Shown here one piece after another: positions 25,137-33,871 of a DNA stretch of 64,000 nt (position 1 is the first letter of the stretch; each line of letters starts with the position of its first letter). The stretch covers positions 279,464 through 343,463 of the forward strand of contig NZ_FYDO01000001.1 of the NCBI RefSeq assembly GCF_900187615.1. The letters run 5' to 3'. Both the position numbers and the translations under genes were made by a program. This DNA is from Pseudomonas sp. Irchel s3f7. GTDB taxonomy: Bacteria > Pseudomonadota > Gammaproteobacteria > Pseudomonadales > Pseudomonadaceae. Under the pieces are notes generated by a model. It was given only the letters and a program-made list of their open reading frames with translations, was not told where the DNA came from and ran no database searches.

Positions 25137-25304
25137 ATGTGAGAGCGAGCCTGTTCCCTGCCCTTCAAGATCAAACAGCACCAGCTTGCCCTCGAAGCCG
25201 CGATCATGGAACTGACGCTGTGGGTCGGGCGGCGCAGTTCAGCGGAGGCTGCTGGTCATGTTCGCGGTGCTTTGGACACCACCGTGCTGATGGCACCCGA
25301 GTGA
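25137..25304 (+). pseudogene. Decayed copy of the small protein gene at 29387
   Basis: From LPFKIKQHQLALEAAIMELT the frame continues LWVGRRSSAEAAGHVRGALD TT... and stops at TGA 25302. This parallels the product of 29387-29560 (LLFKINQNQLALEAAIMELT). The 5' end (ATG then TGA) is shifted by small deletions, so the copy is broken. A third, also broken, copy lies at 39363-39512. Confidence 0.75.
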
Positions 25305-25441
25305 TCGGGCAAACGCATCACCGAATTTAGGAAGTAACGGATACTGGAGTTTCGAAACCTTGCCACCCATGAAGCTGTTTCGAGACGATCAGCAACCGGT
25401 TCTAGCTCAACCGGTTAGCAACATTTGCCACATTCGCGACC

Positions 25442-26089
25442 CTAAATCCCCTCAGCATCCTTATCATTAGCGCACTCAAGCATCGCCATCCCAATACACC
25501 TACCATCTCGCTGAATTAGAGCTTCGCCTGCCCCGCGAATATCACGAACTTCCTCGTCCTGGCCGAGTTTAAATTTCCCCACGAGCCGAGTGACCTCGAT
25601 CTCAACGCCGACGATCTGTTTAAGCATCGCACTTATGTATTCTTCGGAACTATCGGTCATCTTCCAAGGTGTGGGCTGAGAAGCTTCGTTCGCCTGGGTC
25701 AACTTTGCGACGACACCACGCACATACCGAGCATCATCGCGAAACGCAACTCGACCAAACGCGTGCACGACCCGATAGTTCCACGTGGGGACTTGTTGAT
25801 GGAAATCATGTTTGCTGGGGTACCATTGCGGCGATACGTATGCATCCTGGGCTCGGAATATCACCAACACTTCACTGCCCTGTGGGATTTCATGCCACAG
25901 AGGATTATTGCGCGCTACATGCGCATACAGCATCCCGAGAGTTCCGCTGCGAAGCTCGAGTACAAAGGGGAGATGATTTGCGTCAATCCCGTCGGCAGAG
26001 TGAGTGACGAGCGACCCAAATGGATTTCGCATGATCACTTCTTGCAGCACTTCGATGCGAGACTCTTCAAACTGGGGAGGGATGTACAT
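25442..26089 (-). CDS. FMN-binding negative transcriptional regulator (PaiB family)
   Basis: The 215-residue product begins MYIPPQFEESRIEVLQEVIM and includes NPFGSLVTHSADGIDANHLP, then GTLGMLYAHVARNNPLWHEI, EVLVIFRAQDAYVSPQWYPS and VPTWNYRVVHAFGRV. These are hallmarks of the PaiB/FMN-binding split-barrel family. ATG at 26089 has AGGAG eight bases upstream and gives the family's typical start (MYxPxxF). It is the last gene of a minus-strand set with the DapA-like and B3/4 genes. The family was named from B. subtilis PaiB; the actual role here may be enzymatic (FMN/pyridoxine oxidase-like). Confidence 0.92.
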   Translation of the reverse strand: MYIPPQFEESRIEVLQEVIMRNPFGSLVTHSADGIDANHLPFVLELRSGTLGMLYAHVARNNPLWHEIPQGSEVLVIFRAQDAYVSPQWYPSKHDFHQQVPTWNYRVVHAFGRVAFRDDARYVRGVVAKLTQANEASQPTPWKMTDSSEEYISAMLKQIVGVEIEVTRLVGKFKLGQDEEVRDIRGAGEALIQRDGRCIGMAMLECANDKDAEGI

Positions 26090-26186
26090 TGACGTTGCTC
26101 CTAGTGCCGAAATTTTCACTACCGCTAAGAGGTCGTCGCCCCTACCGAGTCGGCCTCCCCTCAGAGGGACTCAACACGCCAATTTT

Positions 26187-27080
26187 TTAGCTCAACTCAA
26201 GCTCGTCAATTACCCGTGCAATTTTTTGCCGCCCTTCTCCGCTGATAGTTCTCAGCGGTAAGGGGACGCTCGGCATGGTGGTGAAGTGACGGAGCTCAGC
26301 CGCTGTCGCAATGACTCGGTAACTGCCACCGAATTCACCGAACAACGACCATAAAGGTTGCAGCCGCTCAGAAAGGCGGGTTGCTTCTGCGGCATCCCCA
26401 GCAAGGGCAGCGTCAGTGATAGCTTTTGCAGTGATGGGAAAAAGGCCAGCTATGACGGAATACCAGACCTCACATCCTGCATTCAGGCCTGTAGCGGCGA
26501 ATGCATCCCCACTCACGCCAATGGTCACGTGACTTGGAATGACTGCTCGAAGACGGTCAACCCGAGCCTTAGCCTCCTCGGGAGCGTGAGGGACACCAGG
26601 GATCTTTATAGAACGGACATTTGGTAGATGGGCGATTCGTCCATGAAGCTCGTCGTTGAACTCAAAGTGAGTCGTACCTGGATTGTCGTACACGCACAAA
26701 GGAACAGAGATGTTGGAGCTGACGGCCTCATATAGCGAGTAAACGTCGTCGTCCGTCAGCTTTTGATAGGAAACCGGCGGAAGCAATAATGCTTTAACGC
26801 CTGACTTCTGCGCATCCTCCGCCAGCAATAGCACGTCGCGCGTTCGCAAGGCCCCAATGCTCACCATGACGGGGATATCGCCCGCAGTCTCGACTGCTAG
26901 TTGAGCAACACGCTGACGTTCTGTTCGGGACAGGTATGCATAACTGCCTGTCGACCCTAGGGCGCCTATCGAAGACACACCTGCTGCCACGAGGTTTTCT
27001 ACGAGACGGGCGAAGGCTTGCTCGTCTACCCCTGATTCATTCATAGGGGTTAAAGGGAATGCGCTAAGTCCGTCGAACAT
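26187..27080 (-). CDS. Dihydrodipicolinate synthase/N-acetylneuraminate lyase family aldolase
   Basis: This 297-residue (beta/alpha)8 class I aldolase contains GALGSTGSYAYLSRTERQRV (phosphate/carboxylate-loop region), CVYDNPGTTHFEF with the catalytic Tyr and SIKIPGVPH with the Schiff-base Lys. The usual DapA GTTGE motif is GSTGS here, so the substrate is likely not aspartate semialdehyde. It lies between PaiB-like and B3/4 genes, and next to a divergently transcribed XRE-cupin regulator and LysE exporter, so a role in metabolism of an amino-acid-like compound is plausible. RBS AGAGAGA precedes ATG. Confidence 0.9.
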   Translation of the reverse strand: MFDGLSAFPLTPMNESGVDEQAFARLVENLVAAGVSSIGALGSTGSYAYLSRTERQRVAQLAVETAGDIPVMVSIGALRTRDVLLLAEDAQKSGVKALLLPPVSYQKLTDDDVYSLYEAVSSNISVPLCVYDNPGTTHFEFNDELHGRIAHLPNVRSIKIPGVPHAPEEAKARVDRLRAVIPSHVTIGVSGDAFAATGLNAGCEVWYSVIAGLFPITAKAITDAALAGDAAEATRLSERLQPLWSLFGEFGGSYRVIATAAELRHFTTMPSVPLPLRTISGEGRQKIARVIDELELS

Positions 27081-27102
27081 TATTCATCTCTCTGTCCAAG
27101 AT

Positions 27103-27798
27103 TTAAGAGGGAGTCGCCTCGATCAGGGTGCTCTCAATTCGGGCGCCGGGCATCATCAGCTCCAGTCCCTCTATCAGCTTATCTCCAGCTTCTGTTACGG
27201 CTTCTAATGGCATCGCCGGCAGGCTTTCCAGGATGAACCACATGTGCTTTGCATCAGCATTGAGCCTGGTACGAACACCCTGACGCCAATTCCACCGACG
27301 ACAAGTGATGCCCTGATCATCCCGCCAAACGACTTCGCCAGGGTCGGCAAACTCCTGTGCCGGCACGCCTTCTTTCATGGTGTCGAACACTTCAGTACCG
27401 TCAGCAGCTACTAGACGCGGAGAGCCCACATAGGCCTCTGCATTCTCCCCTCCAACAGGGATTGCATATTCGATACTGATGGCGTTGTAGAGATCCACTA
27501 CGGGATCAATGCTGGCTAAGTTGCCGTCGCGTAATACGCGCTTGCGCAGTGCCTCGGCGGAGCATGGAGTACGTTGCGGCTTAGCGCCGAATTTACGGAA
27601 GACGTCTGCCCAAGCTGTGAGGTGAGCTTCTGCCCAGCCTACATCGCCCGATTGGACTGATTTACATGCCTGCGCCAGCGCCTTTGAGGCGATGTCAGGA
27701 TTGGTTATTGGCGCAGCTTCAACCACAATGCTCAACGCTCTGAAGCCGGGAGCCAGATTGGCTACGTCTTCGCTGATTGACGGCAGTACGGACAGCAT
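27103..27798 (-). CDS. B3/4 domain protein (PheRS beta-like, tRNA-editing type)
   Basis: The 231-residue product contains the B3/4 domain: FRKFGAKPQRTPCSAEALRK, LASIDPVVDLYNAISIEYAI and PVGGENAEAY, then DPGEVVWRDDQGITCRRWNW and LNADAKHMWFILESLP. In phenylalanyl-tRNA synthetase beta this domain clears mischarged tyrosine. Free-standing versions are thought to act on aminoacyl-tRNA or free amino acids. It begins 45 bp from the divergent XRE-cupin gene and is followed by the DapA-like gene in the same direction. Confidence 0.9.
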   Translation of the reverse strand: MLSVLPSISEDVANLAPGFRALSIVVEAAPITNPDIASKALAQACKSVQSGDVGWAEAHLTAWADVFRKFGAKPQRTPCSAEALRKRVLRDGNLASIDPVVDLYNAISIEYAIPVGGENAEAYVGSPRLVAADGTEVFDTMKEGVPAQEFADPGEVVWRDDQGITCRRWNWRQGVRTRLNADAKHMWFILESLPAMPLEAVTEAGDKLIEGLELMMPGARIESTLIEATPS

Positions 27799-27843
27799 CA
27801 GAGAATCCCCAAGTCCATAAATTGAAAATCATGCTAGCTAACA

Positions 27844-28461
27844 ATGACCAATAAAGTCAATATATCGACCGACCCAGGTGCCGACGTTCAGACGGTCAGT
27901 GAGGCTGTTTCCCGCAGGCTCAAACAAGAGCGGCAGAAGCAAAAAATCACGTTGGACGAACTATCTCGCCGTTCCGGCGTGAGCAAGGGGATGGTGGTTG
28001 AAATAGAGAAATGCACCGCCAATCCGAGCATAGCCATCCTGTGCAAAATCGCGGCTGCACTTGGGCTGTCAGTAGCGGACGTGGTGAATGTGGCCGACAC
28101 TCCATCGGCTCACCTGATCAAGAGCCAAGACATTCCTACACTCTGGACAGGGCCATCCGGGGGATCCGCCCGCCTCCTTGCAGGAACCAGCGGCCCAAAC
28201 ATGCTGGAGCTTTGGCGATGGGAGCTGTATCCCGGTGAAACGTTTGCCTCCTCAGGACACCCTCAGGGCACAACTGAGCTATTCCATGTGGAGTCAGGGA
28301 CGCTTCATCTTGAGGTAGGCGAAACCGAACTGATCATTACAAAGGGCAGCGCAGCAGTAGCCAAGACAGATGTACCCCATAGCTATTCGAATAATGGGAA
28401 GTCCAAACTGGTGTTCACCATGTCGGTAACGGAGCTACACCGTCCCACACGGGAACTCTAA
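27844..28461 (+). CDS. XRE regulator with C-terminal cupin
   Basis: The 205-residue product has an N-terminal HTH (residues ~22-78: RLKQERQKQKITLDELSRRS, GVSKGMVVEIEKCTANPSIA) and a C-terminal cupin_2 domain (LYPGETFASSGHPQGTTELF, HVESGTLHLEVGETELIITK, DVPHSYSNNG), with some metal-ligand positions retained. This architecture is common among repressors of amino-acid or amine transport and metabolism. It is divergent from the B3/4-DapA-PaiB set and upstream of the LysE exporter, so it likely controls both sides. Confidence 0.92.
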   Translation: MTNKVNISTDPGADVQTVSEAVSRRLKQERQKQKITLDELSRRSGVSKGMVVEIEKCTANPSIAILCKIAAALGLSVADVVNVADTPSAHLIKSQDIPTLWTGPSGGSARLLAGTSGPNMLELWRWELYPGETFASSGHPQGTTELFHVESGTLHLEVGETELIITKGSAAVAKTDVPHSYSNNGKSKLVFTMSVTELHRPTREL

Positions 28462-28563
28462 CACTCAGTGGTTTGCAGGAGGTTCAGTAGCGCCCGGCCC
28501 ACATCCTGCGCTATCGCATGGCTTCTGGGGTTTGAAACCTCGCGCAGATTTATAAGGGAGAAC

Positions 28564-29202
28564 ATGAACGTGATCGATGTCCACAACCTGCTGATTGTCT
28601 TTACCGCGTACATCATCGGAGCGGCAAGTCCTGGCCCTAGCAATATGCGGATCATGGGCGTTGCCATGAACCAAGGCCGGCGGTCGGCGTTGTCGCTCGC
28701 GGCAGGTGTTATAAGTGGGTCGTTCTTCTGGGGAATATTGGCGGCCACCGGCGTCTCTGCCGTGCTAACGCAGTATGCGCAGGCACTTGTCGTCCTCAAA
28801 GTGGCAGGAGGCATCTACCTCCTCTTCCTGGCCATAAAAGCAGGTCGATCCGCACTGACTACCGACGAGCGTCTTGCGCAGCAGGTGGCGGCTGTCCCTA
28901 GCGTTACGGGCTTCAAGCTCTATCAGCGGGGTCTTCTGATGCATATCACAAACCCAAAAGCATTGCTGGGATGGGTGGCTACGATGACCCTCGGCCTGGG
29001 GCCTGAGGCATCTCCCGTGACAGTCGCAGTCATTCTTTCGGGGTGCGCCATGCTCAGCATCACGATCTTCTGTGGTTACGCCATCGTCTTCTCTACCGCC
29101 CCCATGGTACGGGGGTACCGGAAGGCTCGCCGCTGGATCGAGGGTACACTCGCGACAGTCTTTGGAGCCGCTGGATTCAAGCTACTGCTTGCCCGCCCCT
29201 GA
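28564..29202 (+). CDS. LysE/RhtB family amino-acid exporter
   Basis: The 212-residue inner-membrane protein starts MNVIDVHNLLIVFTAYIIGA and carries the family signature ASPGPSNMRIMGVAMNQGRR with about six hydrophobic helices (for example VISGSFFWGILAATGVSAVL, and VAVILSGCAMLSITIFCGYA). ATG at 28564 is supported by GGGAG three bases upstream; longer upstream frames are not. It lies 100 bp after the XRE-cupin gene. The substrate is probably an amino acid or analogue. Confidence 0.92.
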   Translation: MNVIDVHNLLIVFTAYIIGAASPGPSNMRIMGVAMNQGRRSALSLAAGVISGSFFWGILAATGVSAVLTQYAQALVVLKVAGGIYLLFLAIKAGRSALTTDERLAQQVAAVPSVTGFKLYQRGLLMHITNPKALLGWVATMTLGLGPEASPVTVAVILSGCAMLSITIFCGYAIVFSTAPMVRGYRKARRWIEGTLATVFGAAGFKLLLARP

Positions 29203-29386
29203 AAATCCGTACGGCTCACGCCGCCGGACAGCTTATGGCAAAGCTAGCTGTCGGAAATGGGATGACGTAGTGAACCACCGCTGCAGAACTGGTTTCGATA
29301 ATGGAAGCGGTGACCGCAGACGCCAGGCTGCTTGAACGGAAATAACACCCTCCTGCTACGCTGACCTACTCCACGGAGGAATCACA
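29203..29386. other. Intergenic region before a small gene
   Basis: There is no gene. It holds the likely promoter of 29387; GGAGGA at 29375-29380 is its RBS. Confidence 0.4.
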
Positions 29387-29560
29387 ATGTCGAACGCAGA
29401 CCTACTCCCTTCCCTACTCTTCAAGATCAATCAAAACCAGCTCGCCCTCGAAGCCGCGATCATGGAGCTGACACTCTGGGTCGAGCCGCGCGGGTCAGCG
29501 GAGGTCGCCGGCAACGATCGTGGTGCTTTGGACACAATCAGCAAGAACAACGGGTGCTGA
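29387..29560 (+). CDS. Small conserved protein (57 aa)
   Basis: The product reads MSNADLLPSLLFKINQNQLA, LEAAIMELTLWVEPRGSAEV, AGNDRGALDTISKNNGC. A strong RBS (GGAGGA) lies six bases ahead. Relatives in this window are broken copies at 25137-25304 and 39363-39512; the latter keeps a longer C-terminus (TTINRNEEFIDMTLSVLM), so this copy may be shortened by a stop after KNNGC. It is helical, without a signal peptide. Function unknown. Confidence 0.7.
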   Translation: MSNADLLPSLLFKINQNQLALEAAIMELTLWVEPRGSAEVAGNDRGALDTISKNNGC

Positions 29561-29646
29561 GCGGCAATCCGCCTGTGCAGTGACAGCACAGAACAAGGCA
29601 ATTACAATTTGATTAACATCCAGCGACTTGAGCGATTAAATACCCC

Positions 29647-29835
29647 ATGGAAAGCAAGACTGCGCGCCTCACCGTGCTCATTGACCCCATCAAGAAAAAA
29701 GCTTTCGAGGAACTCTGTGCAGCACAAGACCTGACGTCTTCGCAGGTAGTCCGCCAGTTGATTCGTGACTACCTGGATACTCACGGCGCCAGCTATTCGA
29801 CCAAGAGCAAGCATGCCGCCAGTACCAAGTCATAA
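29647..29835 (+). CDS. Ribbon-helix-helix-like small protein
   Basis: The 62-residue product (MESKTARLTVLIDPIKKKAF, EELCAAQDLTSSQVVRQLIR, DYLDTHGASY) has the CopG/Arc-type pattern: a short beta strand (RLTVLIDP), then two helices with S/T-SQVVRQLIRDYL. This suggests a DNA-binding dimer. No toxin lies beside it; it ends 21 bp from the convergent SulP stop. Confidence 0.75.
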   Translation: MESKTARLTVLIDPIKKKAFEELCAAQDLTSSQVVRQLIRDYLDTHGASYSTKSKHAASTKS

Positions 29836-29856
29836 CCCAACACTGGCAGTTGTTCT

Positions 29857-31518
29857 CTAGAGGGTCGACGTACCCTCAACGTGACTGACAGCTTTAGCCA
29901 GCGCGGTATTGAAGTCGGCGTGATAGTGCTCCGGGCTGATTTCTTGCAGGATACCCACCCTATCGAGCTTGTTGAGCACCTTCGTGTTCGCTTCGCAGAG
30001 TTTCACCACGATATTGCGCTGGTGTAGCTGCTGAATGACCTCCTCCAACACTTGCAAGCCCGTGATATCCATAAACGGTACGCGCTTCAGACGGATAATC
30101 AGCAGACGTGGGTCTGTGTGGGTCTGTGTTAACACACGCTCGAAGGTCTCAGCTGCACCAAAGAACAGTGGCCCTTCTATCGTATAAATCAGTATCCCTG
30201 GCGGCAAGCGAACATGGCCGTTGGCTCTTAACTCTTCTTCAAGTTCGTGCTCGACTATCTGCTGCACCTCGACAGATGAGGCCATGCGGCGCATGAACTG
30301 CAGCATCGCCAGAATGACGCCGATATTCACGGCGATCACCAAGTCACTGAACACGGTGAGGCTGAAGGTGATGAGCAGGATAGACACGTCTGCGCGTGGG
30401 GCTCGCTGGAGCATGCGCTTGAAGTGTTTTAACTCGCTCATGTTGTAGGCGACCACGAAAAGAATGGCGGCCAGGGCACACAGTGGGATGTTTGAGGCTA
30501 GAGGTGCCAGAAACAGAATAATCAGCAACAAGGTGACCGCATGCGTAATGCCGGCCAGCGGGCTTGTGCCGCCGTTACGGATATTGGTTGCAGTACGGGC
30601 AATGGCTCCGGTAGCGGCGAAACCACCAAACAATGGCGTGACCAGATTAGCCACCCCCTGCCCGATCAGCTCTTGATTGGAATCATGCTTAGTGCCCGCC
30701 ATGCCATCGGCCACCATTGCCGACAGCAGCGATTCGATAGCTCCAAGCATGGCGATAGTGAACGCTGGGCCAATCAAATCGATGACGCGAGACAGCGTGA
30801 TTTCAGGCGGGCTTAACGCTGGAAGACCTTGAGGAATGCCACCAAATGCGCTGCCAATCGTGGCTACCCCTTGGAAATGAAAAGCTGACTGTATTGCCGT
30901 AGCAACCGCCATTGCGACTAGCGGGCCAGGCACCCGTTTGAGACCGGGGATTTTGGAGGTGGTGATTACCAGGAAAAGACTGAGTGCAGCCAGCAGGGTG
31001 GTGGCTATATGAAGATCAGGGAAGGCCTGGAGCAAATGCCAGAACTTTACATGGAAGTGTTCTCCACTGATCGTCGGTAAACCGAAAAAATCCTTCCACT
31101 GTCCAACCCAGATGATCACGCCGATTCCTGCGGTGAATCCGACGATCACCGGATCGGGGATAAACTTAATAATTGCCCCAAGCCGGGCAAAACCCAGCAA
31201 GAACAACATGGCGCCCGCCATCATCGTAGCGATTTGAAGACCGTCAACGCCATGCTTGGCCGTGACTCCCGCCAGAATCACAATGAACGCACCTGTCGGG
31301 CCGGCAATCTGCAAGCGGCTTCCGCCAAAGAGTGAAACCAGCAGGCCGCCGATGATTGCGGTGTAGATGCCTTGCTCAGGCTTGACGCCAGATGCAATGG
31401 CAAAAGCCATTGCCAGGGGGAGCGCCACGACCCCGACTATCACGCCAGACACCATATTGCTGAGCCAGTGCTTTCGACCCAACAGTCCCGCCTTCCATGC
31501 CTCACCTATCGCAATCAT
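29857..31518 (-). CDS. SulP family inorganic anion transporter with STAS domain
   Basis: The 553-residue inner-membrane protein begins with the SulP signature (VVALPLAMAFAIASGVKPEQ, GIYTAIIGGLLVSLFGGSRL, QIAGPTGAF), continues with about 10-12 membrane helices, and ends in a cytoplasmic STAS domain (residues ~440-545: IYTIEGPLFFGAAETFERVL, LKRVPFMDITGLQVLEEVIQ). Likely substrates are sulfate, bicarbonate or dicarboxylates. ATG at 31518 has GAGGAG upstream. It stands alone. Confidence 0.95.
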   Translation of the reverse strand: MIAIGEAWKAGLLGRKHWLSNMVSGVIVGVVALPLAMAFAIASGVKPEQGIYTAIIGGLLVSLFGGSRLQIAGPTGAFIVILAGVTAKHGVDGLQIATMMAGAMLFLLGFARLGAIIKFIPDPVIVGFTAGIGVIIWVGQWKDFFGLPTISGEHFHVKFWHLLQAFPDLHIATTLLAALSLFLVITTSKIPGLKRVPGPLVAMAVATAIQSAFHFQGVATIGSAFGGIPQGLPALSPPEITLSRVIDLIGPAFTIAMLGAIESLLSAMVADGMAGTKHDSNQELIGQGVANLVTPLFGGFAATGAIARTATNIRNGGTSPLAGITHAVTLLLIILFLAPLASNIPLCALAAILFVVAYNMSELKHFKRMLQRAPRADVSILLITFSLTVFSDLVIAVNIGVILAMLQFMRRMASSVEVQQIVEHELEEELRANGHVRLPPGILIYTIEGPLFFGAAETFERVLTQTHTDPRLLIIRLKRVPFMDITGLQVLEEVIQQLHQRNIVVKLCEANTKVLNKLDRVGILQEISPEHYHADFNTALAKAVSHVEGTSTL

Positions 31519-31691
31519 GGCTCGCTCCTCAATGAGTGTATGTGCATAGTATTAACATGCAGTTATAATTGAAAAGCCTTTGAACCACTGCGTCGTGCGG
31601 CTGGAGACGTTTAAAGTGAAAGCTCAGATGGAGCTGGCGGGCATACACTGAAAATAGATAATTTTGAGAGCGCGCGTAGCGTGGTGACGAT

Positions 31692-31922
31692 ATGAATCGT
31701 AAAACTGTGAAAACCAAACATGCCGAAGGCGTGACCTTCGACTCCCATGTGATCGCGAACCCGACCAACCCCAAGGAGTGGATTGTGTTCTTCAAGAAGG
31801 ACGCTGGCAGGAGTTTTTTCTTGGTTGATGACAACGAGGAGGTCGAGTCTTTTGGGCATCTGGATGACTTGATTGCCGAGCTTCGAGACCTAGGCCTCAA
31901 AACCGCTGAAATCCACTTTTAA
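31692..31922 (+). CDS. Hypothetical protein
   Basis: The 76-residue product (MNRKTVKTKHAEGVTFDSHV, then PKEWIVFFKKDAGRSFFLVD, EEVESFGHLDDLIAELRDLG) is a soluble alpha/beta protein. The pattern of F-x-L-V-D-D-x-x followed by a helix resembles small conserved proteobacterial proteins, but I cannot name a family. It is followed 48 bp later by the MITE-like copy B. Confidence 0.6.
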   Translation: MNRKTVKTKHAEGVTFDSHVIANPTNPKEWIVFFKKDAGRSFFLVDDNEEVESFGHLDDLIAELRDLGLKTAEIHF

Positions 31923-31970
31923 CCCTTGGCTCACACCTAGGAGACATGATCATGTCAGTGAAGGTCGAGT

Positions 31971-32119
31971 ATGTTGGCGCCAACGTCGAATTGAGCCAAT
32001 TGCCGAGATGTCACTGACCCAGTCTGTTCCTCTCGAACCAATTGCCTACGCGAGATTTTTACAGATTTATAGGTGGGTCAATCTTGCTTCAGCAGTCAAT
32101 TCGGCGTCGGTGTCTACAG
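31971..32119. mobile_element. MITE-like element, copy B (inverted relative to copy A)
   Basis: Read as reverse complement it matches 13638-13788 almost end to end: ATGTTGG..., CCGAGATGTCACTGACCCAG, TCTCGAACCAATTGCCTACG, GTGGGTCAAT and TCAATTCGGCGTC...TCTACAG. It is more diverged than copy A, and its inverted ends (CGTCGAATTGAGCCA and CAGTCAATTCGGCG) are eroded. Confidence 0.75.
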
Positions 32120-32297
32120 ACATTGTTCAGTCTGGATTTAAACCAGGCGCAATCAATTCGAAAGTAAAAAAAACCTTGAATTGTTCCGCCATGGTTGACA
32201 GTGAACCCATTTCCTCCATCTTTTCTCCTCCTCACCGCCCCCCTAAATCTGAGCCCATGTTGAACAACAACATCGCCGACCTCAAAAGGACTTCATC

Positions 32298-32435
32298 ATG
32301 AGCAACGCCACCTACAACCGCTTTGAACAAAGACGATGCCCTAGTTCTGTTGGCCGCTAACCAAACCGGTCTGATTTCCCTGACTCATGATTTCACTCCC
32401 AACGAGTTCAAGAATAATGTGTTGACTCTACTCAG
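32298..32435 (+). pseudogene. 5' remnant of an isochorismatase-family (YcaC-like) hydrolase
   Basis: ATGAGCAACGCCACCTACAA starts MSNATYN. After one extra T near 32322 the frame gives LNKDDALVLLAANQTGLISL and THDFTPNEFKNNVLTL. This matches the N-terminus of YcaC/isochorismatase-like hydrolases (NKDDALVLLVDHQTGLxSLVxDFxPxEFKNNVLAL), where the catalytic Asp of VDHQ is changed (AANQ). The rest is lost where sequence belonging to the monooxygenase end begins. Confidence 0.8.
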
Positions 32436-32454
32436 CGGGACAGGCGCATCTATC

Positions 32455-33837
32455 CTAGAAACCTTCATCAAAGCGGAACGAGGCTCCGTAGGCTGTATCC
32501 GGTAAATGGTTGGCGCCATCGATCCGTAACCGGGAACGGAAAGTACCGCTCTGTGGCTGGGTACGATACAAGCCACGTTTTTGCAGTTCAGGGATGACCA
32601 GTTCAACGAAATCCTCCAGGCTACCCGGGCTAATCAGCGGGTTGAGCATGTAGCCGTTGGTGCCGGAGATCCGTGCATGCTCTTCGATGCGATCGGCCAC
32701 CTGCTGCGGCGTACCCACCAGAATCAGATCGCTGCCACGGGTGACGTTGGCAAAGCGCTGTTTGACATCACCGGCGGTCAAAGGCGTGCCACTGCCATCG
32801 GGGCGCATCACATAGGAGGTCATGCCTTCGGTGTGAGTCGACAACGCGTCGCCGTCCGCGTAGCGGCTGATGTCGATACCGGTATCGCCGGCATAACTCA
32901 CCAGTTGCGCCTGCAAGTGATAGTTGCTTTGCAGTTCATCATATTTGCGTTGGGCTTCGATCTCGGTCTTAGCCGTGACGATCCGAAGTACTGTCAGTGA
33001 TTTAACATCCTCAGCGTGACGACCCCGTGCCCTGGCCTGTGTCCATATATCTTCCAATCCCTGGCGAATTTCCAGCGGGTTGGACTTGGCGATAAAAATC
33101 AGCTCGGCGTGCTTCGCCGCAAACTCACGACCACGGCCTGACCAGCCGGCCTGGATCAGCAAGGGTGTGCGTTGCGGTGACGGCGACGTCAAATGCGGCC
33201 CGGCCACCCTGTAATGTTCGCCAACATGATCGATCGGTCGCACGCGATCGCCCTTGGCATAGACCTGGCGAGACTTGTCGGCAACCACAGCATCGTTTGC
33301 CCAACTGCCTTCCCAAAGTTTGTAAACGACATCGAGAAACTCCTCGGCGCGTTCATAACGATCATCGTGCTTGATCATCTGCTCAAGGCCGAAGTTGCGA
33401 GCGGCACTGTTCAGGTAGGAGGTGACGATGTTCCAACCGACCCGGCCATTGGTCAGGTGATCCAGCGTGCTGAAGCGCCGGGCATGGGTGAAAGGATGCT
33501 CATAACTGGTGGTAACAGTGACACCGAAGGCCAGGTTTTCCGTCACGGCGGCCAATGCCGGGATGATCATCAACGGATCGTTGGCAGGTGCTTCCACCGC
33601 CCACTTCATGGCCGCGTCGGCATTTCCGCCAAACACATCGTAGAAGCCCAGCACATCACCAAAAAACAACATATCGAGATTAGCCTGGTCGGCGACACGT
33701 GCCAGGTTAGACCAGTAGCCCAGAGAGTTGATGGACAGTCGCTCATCAGCTGGGTGCGTCCAGAGACTTGGCGCGCCGCCACAGCCAACGCTCGCTTGTT
33801 CATACAGCGCAAACAACAGGGGTTTTGGATCGGACAT
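32455..33837 (-). CDS. LLM-class FMN-dependent monooxygenase (NtaA/SnaA/DszA family)
   Basis: The 460-residue luciferase-like TIM-barrel enzyme contains FALYEQASVGCGGAPSLWTH, LDMLFFGDVLGFYDVFGGN, GRVGWNIVTSYLNSAARNFG and GERYERAEEF-like YERAEEFLDVVYKLWEGSWA, then PLLIQAGWSGRGREFAAKHA. These are typical of two-component flavin monooxygenases that oxidise NTA, EDTA, sulfur compounds or related substrates using reduced FMN from a partner reductase (not present here). ATG at 33837 follows AGGTACC. It lies 34 bp after the ABC permease, so it probably acts on the imported compound. Confidence 0.93.
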   Translation of the reverse strand: MSDPKPLLFALYEQASVGCGGAPSLWTHPADERLSINSLGYWSNLARVADQANLDMLFFGDVLGFYDVFGGNADAAMKWAVEAPANDPLMIIPALAAVTENLAFGVTVTTSYEHPFTHARRFSTLDHLTNGRVGWNIVTSYLNSAARNFGLEQMIKHDDRYERAEEFLDVVYKLWEGSWANDAVVADKSRQVYAKGDRVRPIDHVGEHYRVAGPHLTSPSPQRTPLLIQAGWSGRGREFAAKHAELIFIAKSNPLEIRQGLEDIWTQARARGRHAEDVKSLTVLRIVTAKTEIEAQRKYDELQSNYHLQAQLVSYAGDTGIDISRYADGDALSTHTEGMTSYVMRPDGSGTPLTAGDVKQRFANVTRGSDLILVGTPQQVADRIEEHARISGTNGYMLNPLISPGSLEDFVELVIPELQKRGLYRTQPQSGTFRSRLRIDGANHLPDTAYGASFRFDEGF

Positions 33838-33871
33838 CTTGGTACCTGTACAAATCATTGAATTTGGCGGG

